Notes: generated by a model from the letters alone, not told the origin. A DNA stretch of 64,000 nt from Pseudomonas ceruminis (GCF_021602025.1 NZ_BQHW01000020.1:57069-121068); one strand, 5' to 3'; shown: positions 1 to 9,620, counted from the first letter of the stretch. Made by a program: numbers and translations.

Positions 1-1557
1 TCGATCATCAACCACCAGGTCTTTGGGCCCACAGCTCACCTGATACCCATCCTCAGCTACAAGAAAAAGGGCATCGACACCCTGGTTCATGAGATCGACG
101 GCAAGGGTGCGATCATCGTTGAGGTGAACTTTACGATTTTCCTGTTCTCGCGTGACAAGCAGCGCCTGAACAAGTTGTCCGCGGGCCTGCAGGCTTACTA
201 CACCTCTCTGGCTTTCGAGCTCCGGGAAGACAGGCGCATCCTTGAAGCTCTCTGGAACAACCTGCTGCCACTCAATACGTCCAATGAAGGCGTCAAGAAC
301 CTCTATCGCTTCCATACGATGGCAGTGCGACATGCCTGTCAGTTCCTACCGATACTCGGCGAATGGACAGGTAGCGGCATGGGTGGGGCAATGCTGCTGC
401 TCACGCGCCGTGGCCAGCCTGCTTTGGTTGATCTGTACGAGTCGAGTACCAACTACAGCGGGATCATTTTTGCTGAGGCCGGCGCTGGCAAGTCGTTCTT
501 CACACAGAAAATCGCCGCCGACTACCTCGCTGCAGGCGCAAAATTGTGGGTGATCGACGCCGGCCGGAGTTACCTGAAGCTGTGCAAGATGGTTGGTGGC
601 GAATTCATCGAGTTCAAGCCTGAGTCGGATGTATGCCTGAACCCGTTCACGCATGTTGAAGACTTGCACGAGGAAATGGACATCCTCAAAGCCACCATCG
701 CCAAAATGGCCGCACCGGAGGACACGCTTAACGATTACCAGCTGTCCCGTGTCGAGCAGGCCATTACCAGTACCTGGGAGAAGTTCGGCAACGCCGCAAA
801 TATCACCGCTGTTGCAGACTGGTTCATCAATCAATCGGATGACGAAGAGTGCCGGCGCTTGGGCCGCCAGCTGTTCCCGTTTGCCGGTGGTCAGTACACC
901 AAATGGTTCGATGGTGAGAACAACCTGGACATGAGCAACGCGTTCATCTGCATGGAGCTGAGCGATCTGAAGGGGCGCCCAGCTCTTCAGCAGGTGGTCC
1001 TCCTGCAGTTGATCTCGCGCATCAACCACGACATGTACAAGGCGCAGCTGGGTGAGCGAGGCCGGAAGAAAATCCTCATCGTCGATGAGGCCTGGGAGAT
1101 GCTCGACGATCCAATGATGGCCAAGGCCATGGTTGCTGCTTACCGCAAAGCGCGGAAAGAAGATGGTGCGGTGCTGGTAGTAACGCAGGCTATTGGCGAC
1201 GTCTATGCGTCGAAAAACACCGAGGCAATCGCCGCAAACTCGGCCTGGCAGTTCATCCTGCAGCAGAAGTCCGAATCGATCGACTCGGCCATCGACAGCA
1301 AGCAGTTCAAGATCGAACCTTACGGGGCTCACATGCTGAAGACGGTACACACCATGCCCGGCAAGTACAGCGAGATTATGGTCAAGCGTAGCGAAACCGA
1401 TTGGGGCATCGTGCGCCTTGTTGTGGATGAGTTCCACAACGTGACGTTCTCCTCGAAAGGGGCAGCCCGCAACGAGATTCTTGATGATCTTGACCGTGGG
1501 GTCGATGCGGTAGAGGCAGTGAACAATTACATGGCCCGCCAGAGCTCTGCGGCGTAA
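1..1557 (+). CDS. traC: TraC-like type IV secretion ATPase (5'-truncated by window edge)
   Basis: The frame is open from base 1, so this is the C-terminal 518 codons of a larger protein. F-type TraC/VirB4 proteins are usually 800 or more residues. A Walker A motif (EAGAGKS, about nt 475-495) and a Walker B with the following Glu (ILIVDEAWE, about nt 1072-1098) mark the motor domain. VirB4/TraC ATPases work at the cytoplasmic face of the inner membrane to power pilus assembly and substrate transfer. The GTG at 124 is an internal codon, because the upstream codons continue the same protein. A strong hairpin terminator follows, so the trbI-like gene downstream probably has its own promoter. The family call is secure; the N-terminus is not visible. 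Confidence 0.93.
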   Translation, partial: SIINHQVFGPTAHLIPILSYKKKGIDTLVHEIDGKGAIIVEVNFTIFLFSRDKQRLNKLSAGLQAYYTSLAFELREDRRILEALWNNLLPLNTSNEGVKNLYRFHTMAVRHACQFLPILGEWTGSGMGGAMLLLTRRGQPALVDLYESSTNYSGIIFAEAGAGKSFFTQKIAADYLAAGAKLWVIDAGRSYLKLCKMVGGEFIEFKPESDVCLNPFTHVEDLHEEMDILKATIAKMAAPEDTLNDYQLSRVEQAITSTWEKFGNAANITAVADWFINQSDDEECRRLGRQLFPFAGGQYTKWFDGENNLDMSNAFICMELSDLKGRPALQQVVLLQLISRINHDMYKAQLGERGRKKILIVDEAWEMLDDPMMAKAMVAAYRKARKEDGAVLVVTQAIGDVYASKNTEAIAANSAWQFILQQKSESIDSAIDSKQFKIEPYGAHMLKTVHTMPGKYSEIMVKRSETDWGIVRLVVDEFHNVTFSSKGAARNEILDDLDRGVDAVEAVNNYMARQSSAA

Positions 1558-1605
1558 TCAGGCCAGCAAGCAGTCAGCACCTGCACCATCACCACCACTG
1601 CAATA

Positions 1606-1634
1606 AAAAGCCCGGCCATGCGCCGGGCTTTTTA
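1606..1634 (+). terminator. Rho-independent terminator after traC
   Basis: The arms AAAGCCCGGC and GCCGGGCTTT flank a short loop and are followed by a T-rich tail. It lies 50 bp after the traC stop. Confidence 0.85.
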
Positions 1635-1665
1635 TTGCGGCAAACTGATACTGTGGTCGTAGTGC

Positions 1666-1676
1666 TACGTGTTATG
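1666..1676 (+). promoter_or_regulatory. TACGTGTTATG motif upstream of trbI-like gene
   Basis: The 11-mer TACGTGTTATG lies about 70 bp before the trbI-like start. Near-identical strings occur upstream of the genes at 27718 (TACGTGTTGCG) and 49329 (TACGTGTTATG). It may be part of a promoter or an operator. The function is inferred from recurrence only. Confidence 0.35.
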
Positions 1677-1737
1677 ATTGCAAAAATAACTGCGCATTGA
1701 GCGCTACCTCTTTCCACCGCTACTAGGGAACGCCACG

Positions 1738-2202
1738 ATGACTGATACAGCGAATAGCCAACAACAACAGCCAGGGGAGCAAATCCGCCCTGATGATGAC
1801 CAGGTAAGGACTAAGCCAGCACAGGGTGGCAAAGCCCAGCAAGCACCTGCAGGGGTTTCCTTTCTGACATGCGCCTTCGTGGCTCTCGCTGTATCCGGCT
1901 TCACCAGCTTCATGGCTTATCACTTCGCCGGGCAGAACCTCAGTTCGGGAGCACAGGTAGTGCTGGTTGATGGCACCAAGCTCGCCAATGCGCAGATGAA
2001 GCGTACTCTCGATAAGGCCGGCTTAAGCCCTGAGCAAGCGCAAGCCGACGGCCTTGCATTCGTGACAGAACTTCAAAATGTACTGAAGGGGTACACAGAT
2101 TCAGGGGTGCTGGTGATCAACTCATCGGTAGCCCTAAACGCACCCGCGGGGCTGAACGTTACCGGCCAGGTTGCACAGCACCTTGGCCTTGAGCTGGAGT
2201 GA
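1738..2202 (+). CDS. TrbI-like F-type conjugation protein
   Basis: This 154-residue protein has a polar, Gln-rich N-terminus, one membrane segment (about residues 40-62) and a periplasmic C-terminal part. That is the shape of F-type TrbI, a small inner-membrane protein that affects pilus extension and retraction. It sits between the TraC ATPase and the TraF-type peptidase gene, a position compatible with TrbI in F-like systems. The next gene starts 4 bp after its stop, so the two are cotranscribed. The call rests on size, topology and order more than on diagnostic residues. Confidence 0.65.
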   Translation: MTDTANSQQQQPGEQIRPDDDQVRTKPAQGGKAQQAPAGVSFLTCAFVALAVSGFTSFMAYHFAGQNLSSGAQVVLVDGTKLANAQMKRTLDKAGLSPEQAQADGLAFVTELQNVLKGYTDSGVLVINSSVALNAPAGLNVTGQVAQHLGLELE

Positions 2203-2206
2203 TCGC

Positions 2207-2770
2207 ATGAACTCTAAAGCACTGGCGTCTCGACTGGTGTCCCCGCTCAAAACCCTTCGGACAGACAAAGCACGGCTTCGATTTCTTCGAAACTCGCTCA
2301 TAGGTATCGCCGCTGCGTTCATCGTTGCAATTGCGGCCGTTACGACGTTTCGCCAGGACTACCGGATCGGTGTTGATCTTGCGTCAGTCCGTTGCCTGCC
2401 CTGGCGCCTGTACATGATCACTTATGGCCAGCCTGCTGACCTCAAACGGGGTGATTTCGTCGCATTCGTGCCGAAAGGCGGCCTCATGGGCGAGCACTTC
2501 GAAGGGAAGACCGTTGGAAAGATGGTCGCAGGCCTCCCGGGTGACAAGCTGGTCGTGAAGAACAACGTCGCCTACATCGGCGATCGACTGATCGGTGAGC
2601 TGGACCTTATCGAAAAGCTGGGCAAGAAGTCCGGCGATTTCGACCGTGTCATGACAGTACCGGCCGGCAAGATTCTGGTCATTGGGACTGAGCCAAGGAG
2701 CTATGACGGCCGCTACTGGGGCTTCCTAGATTCGAAGCTGATCATTGGCAAGGTAGGGCCCATCATCTGA
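2207..2770 (+). CDS. TraF/S26-type signal peptidase with Cys at the nucleophile position
   Basis: This 187-residue protein has an N-terminal membrane anchor (about 29-48). The S26 peptidase signature follows: a CLPWRLY box (Cys63 in the place of the usual catalytic Ser), a GDFVAF strand, and GKMVAGLPGD with Lys105 as the likely general base. A late GTEPRSYDGRYWG segment matches the SxDSRYWG box of signal peptidases. Conjugative TraF peptidases mature pilins or other secreted Tra proteins in the periplasm. I chose the ATG at 2207, just after the previous stop, over the earlier overlapping start at 2171. Its stop overlaps the next ATG (TGATG). Cys for Ser is the odd point: either a Cys-Lys dyad or an inactive member. 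Confidence 0.85.
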   Translation: MNSKALASRLVSPLKTLRTDKARLRFLRNSLIGIAAAFIVAIAAVTTFRQDYRIGVDLASVRCLPWRLYMITYGQPADLKRGDFVAFVPKGGLMGEHFEGKTVGKMVAGLPGDKLVVKNNVAYIGDRLIGELDLIEKLGKKSGDFDRVMTVPAGKILVIGTEPRSYDGRYWGFLDSKLIIGKVGPII

Positions 2771-3771
2771 TGAAAGCTCCATTCGAACGACTCAAGCGTA
2801 TGCGTACGCGTGAAGGATTACTAAAAAACATTCTAGTATCGGCGCTATTGTCTATCGCCGCCTTGCCCAGTGTTGTCTATGCGGATGTCGACAGCGGATC
2901 TCCGAGGTTCATCGAGCGCAAAGCTGAGGGGTGGTTTTTCTACAAAGATCCAAAAGAGACTGCACCGCCTCCGCCATTAATCCGTCAAGAGCCCAAAGCT
3001 CCCAGCGAAAAACCTGACTCCAAAGAACCGACAGTTCACCCGTTTTCTGTTTCGTGGCTGCGCGAAAACATGCCGAAGCTGTTGGACGCCGCGATCGACG
3101 ACCCTAGCAAGGAAAACGTTGAGGCGTATCTCTACGCGCAGCGCGTGGCCATGGACAAGTCCCAGCGCTATGCAGAGATGACAACCCGTGTTGTGGCCGC
3201 CGATCCATTCCTGGACGAGAACAACCGAGTCCCTATCGCAACTTACACGAAACCATTCTTCCTGAGGAATGCTCAGGCCGGTGTAACTGAGGCACTAAAA
3301 CATGTCGCGACCGTGGGCGGCTTGTGGGTTTTCTTCGATTCGAAGTGTGAATTCTGCCGACCTCAAGTGAACACCGTTCAGAAACTGGCCAAGGAGTATG
3401 GATTTGTCACGAAATTCATTTCCATGGATGGCAAACCTCTACCGAATGTAACGGAATTTGAGAAAAACACCGGGCAAGCGAGCATTCTGAACCTGCGCAT
3501 CACGCCAACTACAGTTCTCGTTGTTCCTCCGAACAACTACTACATCGTATCGCAAGGGATGATGGCCCAAGACCAGCTCGCAGAGCGGATCATCATTGCA
3601 GCTGACAGCAACAATCTATTGCCGAAAGACATTGCACAGAAAATCAATACATATGATCGAGGCGTCTTGACCAACGAAGACACTCAAAAGGGTGCGAGTG
3701 ATGATCCAAAGCAGTGGGTTAAATACCTGAAGGACAAACTGGAAGGCCGCTACGAAGGGGGGCAACAATAA
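2770..3771 (+). CDS. traF: TraF-like thioredoxin-fold pilus assembly protein
   Basis: This 333-residue protein has a signal segment ending near residue 38 (ALPSVVYA), then the EGWFFYKDP motif typical of F TraF, a Pro-rich linker, and a C-terminal thioredoxin-like domain with an active CEFC pair (Cys193, Cys196). F-type TraF is periplasmic and works with TraH, TraW, TraU and TrbC in pilus assembly. The CXXC suggests real oxidoreductase activity, probably on the many cysteines of TraH, TraG or TraN. Both neighbours overlap by one base, so translation is coupled. The family is recognised from the WFFY motif and the neighbouring traH. Confidence 0.9.
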   Translation: MKAPFERLKRMRTREGLLKNILVSALLSIAALPSVVYADVDSGSPRFIERKAEGWFFYKDPKETAPPPPLIRQEPKAPSEKPDSKEPTVHPFSVSWLRENMPKLLDAAIDDPSKENVEAYLYAQRVAMDKSQRYAEMTTRVVAADPFLDENNRVPIATYTKPFFLRNAQAGVTEALKHVATVGGLWVFFDSKCEFCRPQVNTVQKLAKEYGFVTKFISMDGKPLPNVTEFEKNTGQASILNLRITPTTVLVVPPNNYYIVSQGMMAQDQLAERIIIAADSNNLLPKDIAQKINTYDRGVLTNEDTQKGASDDPKQWVKYLKDKLEGRYEGGQQ

Positions 3772-5222
3772 TGCGGAATATATTGAAACAGCTGGTATCG
3801 TTATTACTGGTGGCAACACTTACCATGGTTTCAGCACCTGCATCAGCTGGACTTGCTGATGCGCTTGACGGCATGTTCATGTCGAACAGCACCAGCGCGG
3901 GCGCCTTCACAAGCCAAAGCCGCGGCGGCATGGTAGGCGGTGGCGCAGCCCTTCGAAGCCCGGTTCGTAACATTAACCTGGTTGCTTTCGACCCGCCTCG
4001 ATTCTCGGCCGGTTGCGGCGGGATTGATATGTTCGCGGGGTCATTCTCGTTCATCAACGCAGACGCCCTGGTTGCATTGTTCCGCCAAATCGCAGCGAAC
4101 GCTGTTGGGGTTGCGTTCAAAGCCGCCATTGACGCTATCAACCCGGCTCTGGGCAAGCTGATGCAGGACTTCCAGAATAAGCTGCAAGCCCTGAACCAGA
4201 TGATGAAGAACACATGCGCTGTGGCGAACTCCATCGTCAAGTCGTTCACAGATCCATCAGCTCGAAAAGAGATGGTTGACCAGGCATCGACGGCGGCCTC
4301 GGCAGCAACTGGCTCCTTCTCTGATCTGTTCGCTGGTTTGACAGATCTATTCAGCTCTCCGAACAGCAGTTCTGACAAAGGCACCAATGACGGAAGCTGC
4401 GAGGAGTGCGGCAACCCTGTTTGGAAAGCCCTTACCGACACCTCATCAGGCCAATACCTGGGTAACCCCGACACTGGCGAAGCTGACAGCAATCTCGCTA
4501 ACGAAGTTGTGATGAGCATGATTGGCGCAGTAGTTATGACTGCGCCGGACAGCTCCTCGAAAAACTCTGACGGTTCTGAAAAGCCTAAGGTTGGTCAAAT
4601 TTATAGCCCAACCTTGACACTGATGAATTTCAAAAACGGCTCAAGCTCCAACAGTACGCCGCTTAAACTCCTGCATTGCGACAACGGGTACGACCGCAAC
4701 AAGTGCACTAGCATCAACCCCAATAAGACATTGAGCTTTGATGGCACCTTGGGCTACACCAACAAAATGCTGTTCGGCTACGCACAAGGCGCGACAAGTG
4801 GTACAGCTAGCACTTCGATTGTAGGCAAGCTTACAAACTGCACCAGTAACTCTTGCGACTTCACTGCAGCACAAAAACAGTTCATCAACTCTGTCAAAAC
4901 ACCTGCGCTTGCCTTGATTAGAAAGGTACAGCAATTCCCTGGGGCAATTCAGGGTGTTGCGGAACAAATGGCGCCAATCATCGCAAATGAACTGGCCCTG
5001 AAATATGGTGAGGCTGCTCTGTATGCAGCGAACCAGACATTCAACGGAGTTAAAGGCATCAAACCTGACTTTGTTGACCAGAACATTAACAAGCTCGTTC
5101 AGGAGCTCGCAGCCATCAGGGCGGAGGACGCAAACTTCCAACCAAGGGTTGTTGCTACCGAGCAGTGGATTAAGATGATTTTAACCAGCAACCCAGCGAT
5201 CTTTGTTAAGCCGGGCCTCTAG
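3771..5222 (+). CDS. traH: TraH conjugative pilus assembly protein
   Basis: This 483-residue protein has a signal peptide (cleavage near SAPASA, about residue 27). It carries the conserved TraH block: a Gly-rich GGMVGGGAALRS segment, FDPPRFSAGCGGIDMFAGSFSF, and later paired cysteines (CEECGNP, CDNGYDRNKC). TraH is a periplasmic or outer-membrane-associated protein needed for F-type pilus assembly. The last third is predicted helical. Coupled to traF upstream (TAATG) and 9 bp from traG downstream. Confidence 0.93.
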   Translation: MRNILKQLVSLLLVATLTMVSAPASAGLADALDGMFMSNSTSAGAFTSQSRGGMVGGGAALRSPVRNINLVAFDPPRFSAGCGGIDMFAGSFSFINADALVALFRQIAANAVGVAFKAAIDAINPALGKLMQDFQNKLQALNQMMKNTCAVANSIVKSFTDPSARKEMVDQASTAASAATGSFSDLFAGLTDLFSSPNSSSDKGTNDGSCEECGNPVWKALTDTSSGQYLGNPDTGEADSNLANEVVMSMIGAVVMTAPDSSSKNSDGSEKPKVGQIYSPTLTLMNFKNGSSSNSTPLKLLHCDNGYDRNKCTSINPNKTLSFDGTLGYTNKMLFGYAQGATSGTASTSIVGKLTNCTSNSCDFTAAQKQFINSVKTPALALIRKVQQFPGAIQGVAEQMAPIIANELALKYGEAALYAANQTFNGVKGIKPDFVDQNINKLVQELAAIRAEDANFQPRVVATEQWIKMILTSNPAIFVKPGL

Positions 5223-5231
5223 GGATATATT

Positions 5232-8200
5232 ATGGACTTCACTGTATTTGTACTAGGTGATGTTTCGACTTTTTACAATACGCTCAACAGCGTAGCGATG
5301 ATATTCAACGCCAAGGGTTTCATGACTGGCGTGTACCTCGTTGGTGGGTTCATTGCGCTGATCTCAGGAATTATGTTTGTAATTCAGAAAGGCGCTTCGG
5401 AACAGTTCATCCCTGCAAACGGACCTGTGGGTGGCCTGTTTGGCTTCGCCATGATGGTTGCGTGTTGCACCATTAAGGCCGATGTGAAGATCGAGGATAT
5501 CTACACAGGGACGGTCAACAAGGTTGATAACGTCCCCCTTGTAATCGCGGCACCAGCCAGCTTGTTCACAACGACAATGTACGGACTGTTTGAAAAAATC
5601 AACACAGCCTACCAAAGCACCTCAGGGAGTTACATGGCCGTCACTCAGAATGGCTTTGTCACTCCGTTGAAACTGCTTCTTACACTGCGCAAGGGTGTGG
5701 AGAATGTTGACCCGTACCTTGTGGCCAGCTTGAAACAATACATTATCGACTGTGTTCCTGGCTCAACGACATTCAGCATTGCGGATTTCCAAAAATCCAC
5801 AAATATTGTTTCTTATGTATTAGGCCATTCCCGCGGCACGGGCCTTACCACCTATTGGGATAACGTCAATATTGGAGGCTCCGCTCTTTCTTGCCAGGAA
5901 GCACAGACCAAGATAGCACTCAAGGTTGATGCGTTCCCATCCTCCGCAGCCGCGAAACAAATGATCAATGCCGGCATGAAGGTTAAGAGCCCTTCGGGCA
6001 GTGCTTACACGCCTGACGATGTTAGTGCTGCAATTACCAACCTGGTGCCTTCGCTGTGGTCTGCCGCTCAAAGCGCTGATGATTTCATGGTGAACGCGCT
6101 GTTCTACAACTCTGTAGTAGGGACATACAACTGTCTAGATAGCGTTTCCGATCAAAACAGCTTCAATCTTTGTATGACATCGTTGACTCAGCAAGACGAG
6201 CAGTTCCGCTCCGATGCTGCGGCGTCTGGCAGTTTCTTTGCAAAGATCATGACACCGACAATGGTCTTCCTTCAGATTCTCTTCTTCGGCTTCGCGCCCA
6301 TCGTCATCATTTACAGCCTGTTTAAAGGGGCTGGATCGCTGATGATGTATGTAAAGTTTCTGGGGTTCGGGATATGGACTACTTCCTGGCTGCCATTTTC
6401 CGCTGTGATTCAGATGTACATCCAAAACGATGTCGCAGAGAAACTGACTGAGTTCACAGAAGCTGGCCTAGTACCGAGCAACATGAAGGCGGTCTATTAC
6501 GATGTTCTTGCAACTAGGCTGGGTATCGCATCGGATATGCTGGCCGCCACACCACTCATTTCTGCAGCAATGCTTGGCTTGACTGCTTACGGCATGGTAA
6601 GCCTTGCCAGCCGCTGGTCGGGGCGCGACCACAATGACGAGAAACTTCAGTCTCCTGATCTTGTAAAAAATGGGGCACATGTCGATGTGGCAAGCCGTAA
6701 CCAGTACCAGTCAGAACATTCCGGCAGTGTAAATAACGGTCTGTCACTCAATGGCGCCAACTGGAACACGGCGGATCTAAAAAACACGCTAAGCACTTCC
6801 ACCCAGAGTGCCTTCGGTTCCGACCATTCTAAGCGCAGCGAGAGCTCCTCAGCTGTCGAGGCCTCACTGCGCCAAATGTCCTCCTACAAATCCGGTGACA
6901 GCTGGACAGATCAGCGCATGCAATCGCTCGATCGCCAGCACAGCAATATTTCCCAGCAGGCGATGAAGCTGGGGGATAGCATTGGTCAGGCCTTGGGGTT
7001 CACTGGGAAGGAGATGAATTCCTTCAAAGAGGCGTTCGACGCGAAGGTGGGTTTCAGCGGTATCTTCGGCGGTGTTTCTGCTGGCATTCAGAACGCCACT
7101 GGGAAAGATATGACCAAGTCTCAGGCCTCAACCATTGCATCCCAGTTTGGTTCAGAGATCTCCAAAAATGAAAGTGACATGTCCGGGTGGAAGGCCTCAG
7201 TTGCTGATACGTTCTCTCATAGCACTGGCAGAGAAGCCGCAACTGAAAACGCCTTGGGTCGACGTCTGAGTGCAACCACCGCCGACACCCAATCGTCGTT
7301 CAATCGCTTCCAGCAAGCTACATCAGCGGAGGCCGGCGTTTCCGCAAACGCGAAGATCAGTGAGGAGACCACCGGCGGGAATCTCACCCGATCGCAGCAG
7401 GGGATGCAGGCGCTCAATCAGGCAATCGCCGGGCTCAGCGATTCGCAGCGCAGTGAATTCAACAAGAAATTCCCCGAGCTTGAAACCCGCTATGCCCAGC
7501 AATCCACTGGCATGGTTGGCGCTCGTGAGTCAGCCCAGCTGTGGGCCCTCAAGTCCATTGGGGCGGACACAGAGTTCGCGAATGTCATTTCGGCTATGAC
7601 TGGAAACGTTGTGGGTGGGCCGAGCGAAGGTGATGCGGCCAAATTCCAAGGCGTAGGTGGGCGAGCAGCCCAGGTCAGTGACAACCCAGCCGGTCAGGTT
7701 TCTCGCGCTAACATCGGCAACCCGTCGACCAATGTTCCCGGGGTCAATCCGAATCAGGTCGGCCCTACTGGTGCTCCACAACCACAAGAGCTCAGGGAAG
7801 TCGCATCTGGAATGGATCCATACCGTTCCTACGAGGACCGCGAGACCTATGTATCGTCGCAAATGCCAAGCAGCCATGCCAAAGCTCAAGAGCAGATGCG
7901 GGCGGGTAAAACAGCACTCGAAAATGCGGACACTACCCTTTCCCCTGAGCAGATCCGCGACACAATGTCGGTCAAGCCAATCACGAACACCATGGTCGGC
8001 GTAGGCCAGGCCGAGCAGCAATGGGAGCAAGAAAACCCTAAAACTGCGATGGCCGTTACGGCAGCGACTATGTTTGTGCCAGGCGCAGGATGGGGTGGAG
8101 CAGCTATCAAAGGGACTCAAGCGACAAGAGCGGTTCTGGCAGCACGCAGCGCTGAAACTGCCTTGAAAGCAGCTGAAGCCGGTACCGAAGTTGCTCAGGC

Positions 8201-9428
8201 TGCACGCGTGGTCAATGCAGCTGGGCACGAGGTACCTGCGCTGCTTCGTGGCCAAGGCCAGGCTTCGCGGGTCGTGAACGCCGAACATGTGGCAGAAGCT
8301 GCTGAAACTGCGAAAGCCGCTGCAGCTACTGCGAAGACTGCTGGCCGCGAGGCCGCAGCCGCCACCAAGCTTGCTGGCAACGTTTCGGTTGTTCCAGGGA
8401 TGATGATCGCTTCCGATCACATGGCAGACAACTACAATGCTGATGTGGCCGCCAACGGCAAGCCTGAGCGCTTTGAGCCCGGCTCAAGTGTGCGCTCAAT
8501 GCTCCAGAGTGATGGCGCCACACCTGGCCCTCAAGCACAGAGTGGTCAGCCGCTTGTGACCCCAATGCCGGCGCGCGCCGACGCTCTTGCTCCCCTGGGC
8601 GGACACGCAGGCAACTTGATGGCTGCCCCGGGCGAAAATACGCAAGCTGCAGCCCATGGCCAGCCACTGGTCACACCAATTAATGCAAACGCTGAAGCGC
8701 CTGCCCCAGCACCAGCTCCAATACGACAGGAGGCGCCCCATGCACAGAGCAGTCAGCCTGTAGCAGCGGCAGCGCTCGCCGGGGGGGAGGGCAACGCACC
8801 GATCCGCCAAGACGCTGCACCTGTTCAAGCCAGCCAGCCCGTGGCGGCCGCAGCGCTGACCAGCGCCGAGGCACAGGCACCAATCCGTCAGGACGCTGCA
8901 CCTGTACAAGCCAGCCAGCCCGTCGCGGCCGCAGCGCTGACCGGCGTCGAGGCTGCACCGATCACAGGTCACGCAGGGGAGCTTAGAGCGGCCCCAGGTG
9001 AGGGGCTCATGACCGCGGGGACTAGTCAGAACCTGATGGAGCCCATTGGTCACGCGTCCACCGCCGCTCACACCGGTCAACTCCATATGGGTTCGCAACC
9101 AGCCATGGCCGAGTCCCACACTGAACTACAAGCGGGCGAAATGATGACGGCATCGGGTGCTGGTTTGATGACTGCTGGTGCCCAATCGCAGGCTAGCGCT
9201 GGGCTCTCAGCAGGTGAGCCACAACTGTCCGGCTCAGATAATGGGTCAGGTAGCCCATACGGTGAAGGCATGATGGGAGCTGCGGATGCTTACGAGTCGC
9301 CGTTCAGTGGAGGAGGGAAGCCGGCACCCGTTACGCGAGTGATGACCCTGGAAAACACCGTTGTTACCCCGGAAGACAAGGGTGATGACGACGCCAAGCC
9401 GCCGACGACGAGAGGGGGCAAAAGCTAA
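5232..9428 (+). CDS. traG: TraG-like mating pair stabilisation protein, extended C-terminus
   Basis: This 1398-residue protein is clearly longer than F TraG (about 940). The N-terminal third has several hydrophobic segments (about residues 25-55, 65-80, 365-390, 430-460), as in inner-membrane TraG. The middle is a long polar, Ser/Gln-rich helical periplasmic region. Residues from about 1060 on are low complexity, with repeated blocks such as APIRQDAAPVQASQPVAAAAL and two copies of GLMTAG. F TraG acts in pilus assembly and, through its C-terminal part, in mating-pair stabilisation and entry exclusion. The extended repetitive tail is unusual and may be a spacer or a variable recognition region. 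A strong terminator follows and ends the transfer operon here. Confidence 0.88.
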   Translation: MDFTVFVLGDVSTFYNTLNSVAMIFNAKGFMTGVYLVGGFIALISGIMFVIQKGASEQFIPANGPVGGLFGFAMMVACCTIKADVKIEDIYTGTVNKVDNVPLVIAAPASLFTTTMYGLFEKINTAYQSTSGSYMAVTQNGFVTPLKLLLTLRKGVENVDPYLVASLKQYIIDCVPGSTTFSIADFQKSTNIVSYVLGHSRGTGLTTYWDNVNIGGSALSCQEAQTKIALKVDAFPSSAAAKQMINAGMKVKSPSGSAYTPDDVSAAITNLVPSLWSAAQSADDFMVNALFYNSVVGTYNCLDSVSDQNSFNLCMTSLTQQDEQFRSDAAASGSFFAKIMTPTMVFLQILFFGFAPIVIIYSLFKGAGSLMMYVKFLGFGIWTTSWLPFSAVIQMYIQNDVAEKLTEFTEAGLVPSNMKAVYYDVLATRLGIASDMLAATPLISAAMLGLTAYGMVSLASRWSGRDHNDEKLQSPDLVKNGAHVDVASRNQYQSEHSGSVNNGLSLNGANWNTADLKNTLSTSTQSAFGSDHSKRSESSSAVEASLRQMSSYKSGDSWTDQRMQSLDRQHSNISQQAMKLGDSIGQALGFTGKEMNSFKEAFDAKVGFSGIFGGVSAGIQNATGKDMTKSQASTIASQFGSEISKNESDMSGWKASVADTFSHSTGREAATENALGRRLSATTADTQSSFNRFQQATSAEAGVSANAKISEETTGGNLTRSQQGMQALNQAIAGLSDSQRSEFNKKFPELETRYAQQSTGMVGARESAQLWALKSIGADTEFANVISAMTGNVVGGPSEGDAAKFQGVGGRAAQVSDNPAGQVSRANIGNPSTNVPGVNPNQVGPTGAPQPQELREVASGMDPYRSYEDRETYVSSQMPSSHAKAQEQMRAGKTALENADTTLSPEQIRDTMSVKPITNTMVGVGQAEQQWEQENPKTAMAVTAATMFVPGAGWGGAAIKGTQATRAVLAARSAETALKAAEAGTEVAQAARVVNAAGHEVPALLRGQGQASRVVNAEHVAEAAETAKAAAATAKTAGREAAAATKLAGNVSVVPGMMIASDHMADNYNADVAANGKPERFEPGSSVRSMLQSDGATPGPQAQSGQPLVTPMPARADALAPLGGHAGNLMAAPGENTQAAAHGQPLVTPINANAEAPAPAPAPIRQEAPHAQSSQPVAAAALAGGEGNAPIRQDAAPVQASQPVAAAALTSAEAQAPIRQDAAPVQASQPVAAAALTGVEAAPITGHAGELRAAPGEGLMTAGTSQNLMEPIGHASTAAHTGQLHMGSQPAMAESHTELQAGEMMTASGAGLMTAGAQSQASAGLSAGEPQLSGSDNGSGSPYGEGMMGAADAYESPFSGGGKPAPVTRVMTLENTVVTPEDKGDDDAKPPTTRGGKS

Positions 9429-9440
9429 CTACAGCTGAAA

Positions 9441-9473
9441 AAGAAAGCCCGACTATGCCGGGCTTTCTTTTTT
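9441..9473 (+). terminator. Terminator after traG
   Basis: The hairpin AAAGAAAGCCCG / CGGGCTTTCTTT has T runs on both strands and may work in both directions. Confidence 0.85.
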
Positions 9474-9551
9474 GTAACGCTGCCCGCCTTCGGACTGTAC
9501 AGCTCTTCTTTGTAGATAGGATCCCTGGCACCGGGCTGGCCGCCAAAATGC

Positions 9552-9575
9552 AAAACCCCCGTGGGTACGGGGGTT
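9552..9575 (-). terminator. Terminator for the minus-strand dsbA-like operon
   Basis: The arms AACCCCCGT / ACGGGGGTT carry a T run on the minus strand. It lies 45 bp after the dsbA-like stop. Confidence 0.8.
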
Positions 9576-9620
9576 TCCTGTTTTGACAATCTTTCCTGGC
9601 AGAACCAACCGTGGGCTGGG

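Noticed and set aside
346-1437. 363-codon open frame on the minus strand
   Set aside because: It lies wholly antisense to traC, which has clear ATPase motifs; it is a shadow of GC-biased codons.
1582-1600. CACCATCACCACCAC, which could look like an engineered His tag
   Set aside because: It lies after the traC stop codon and before a natural terminator, so it is not translated in frame with traC and needs no special explanation.
7530-8420. 296-codon minus-strand frame and similar frames opposite traG
   Set aside because: These are antisense to the repetitive part of traG; composition explains the open frames.
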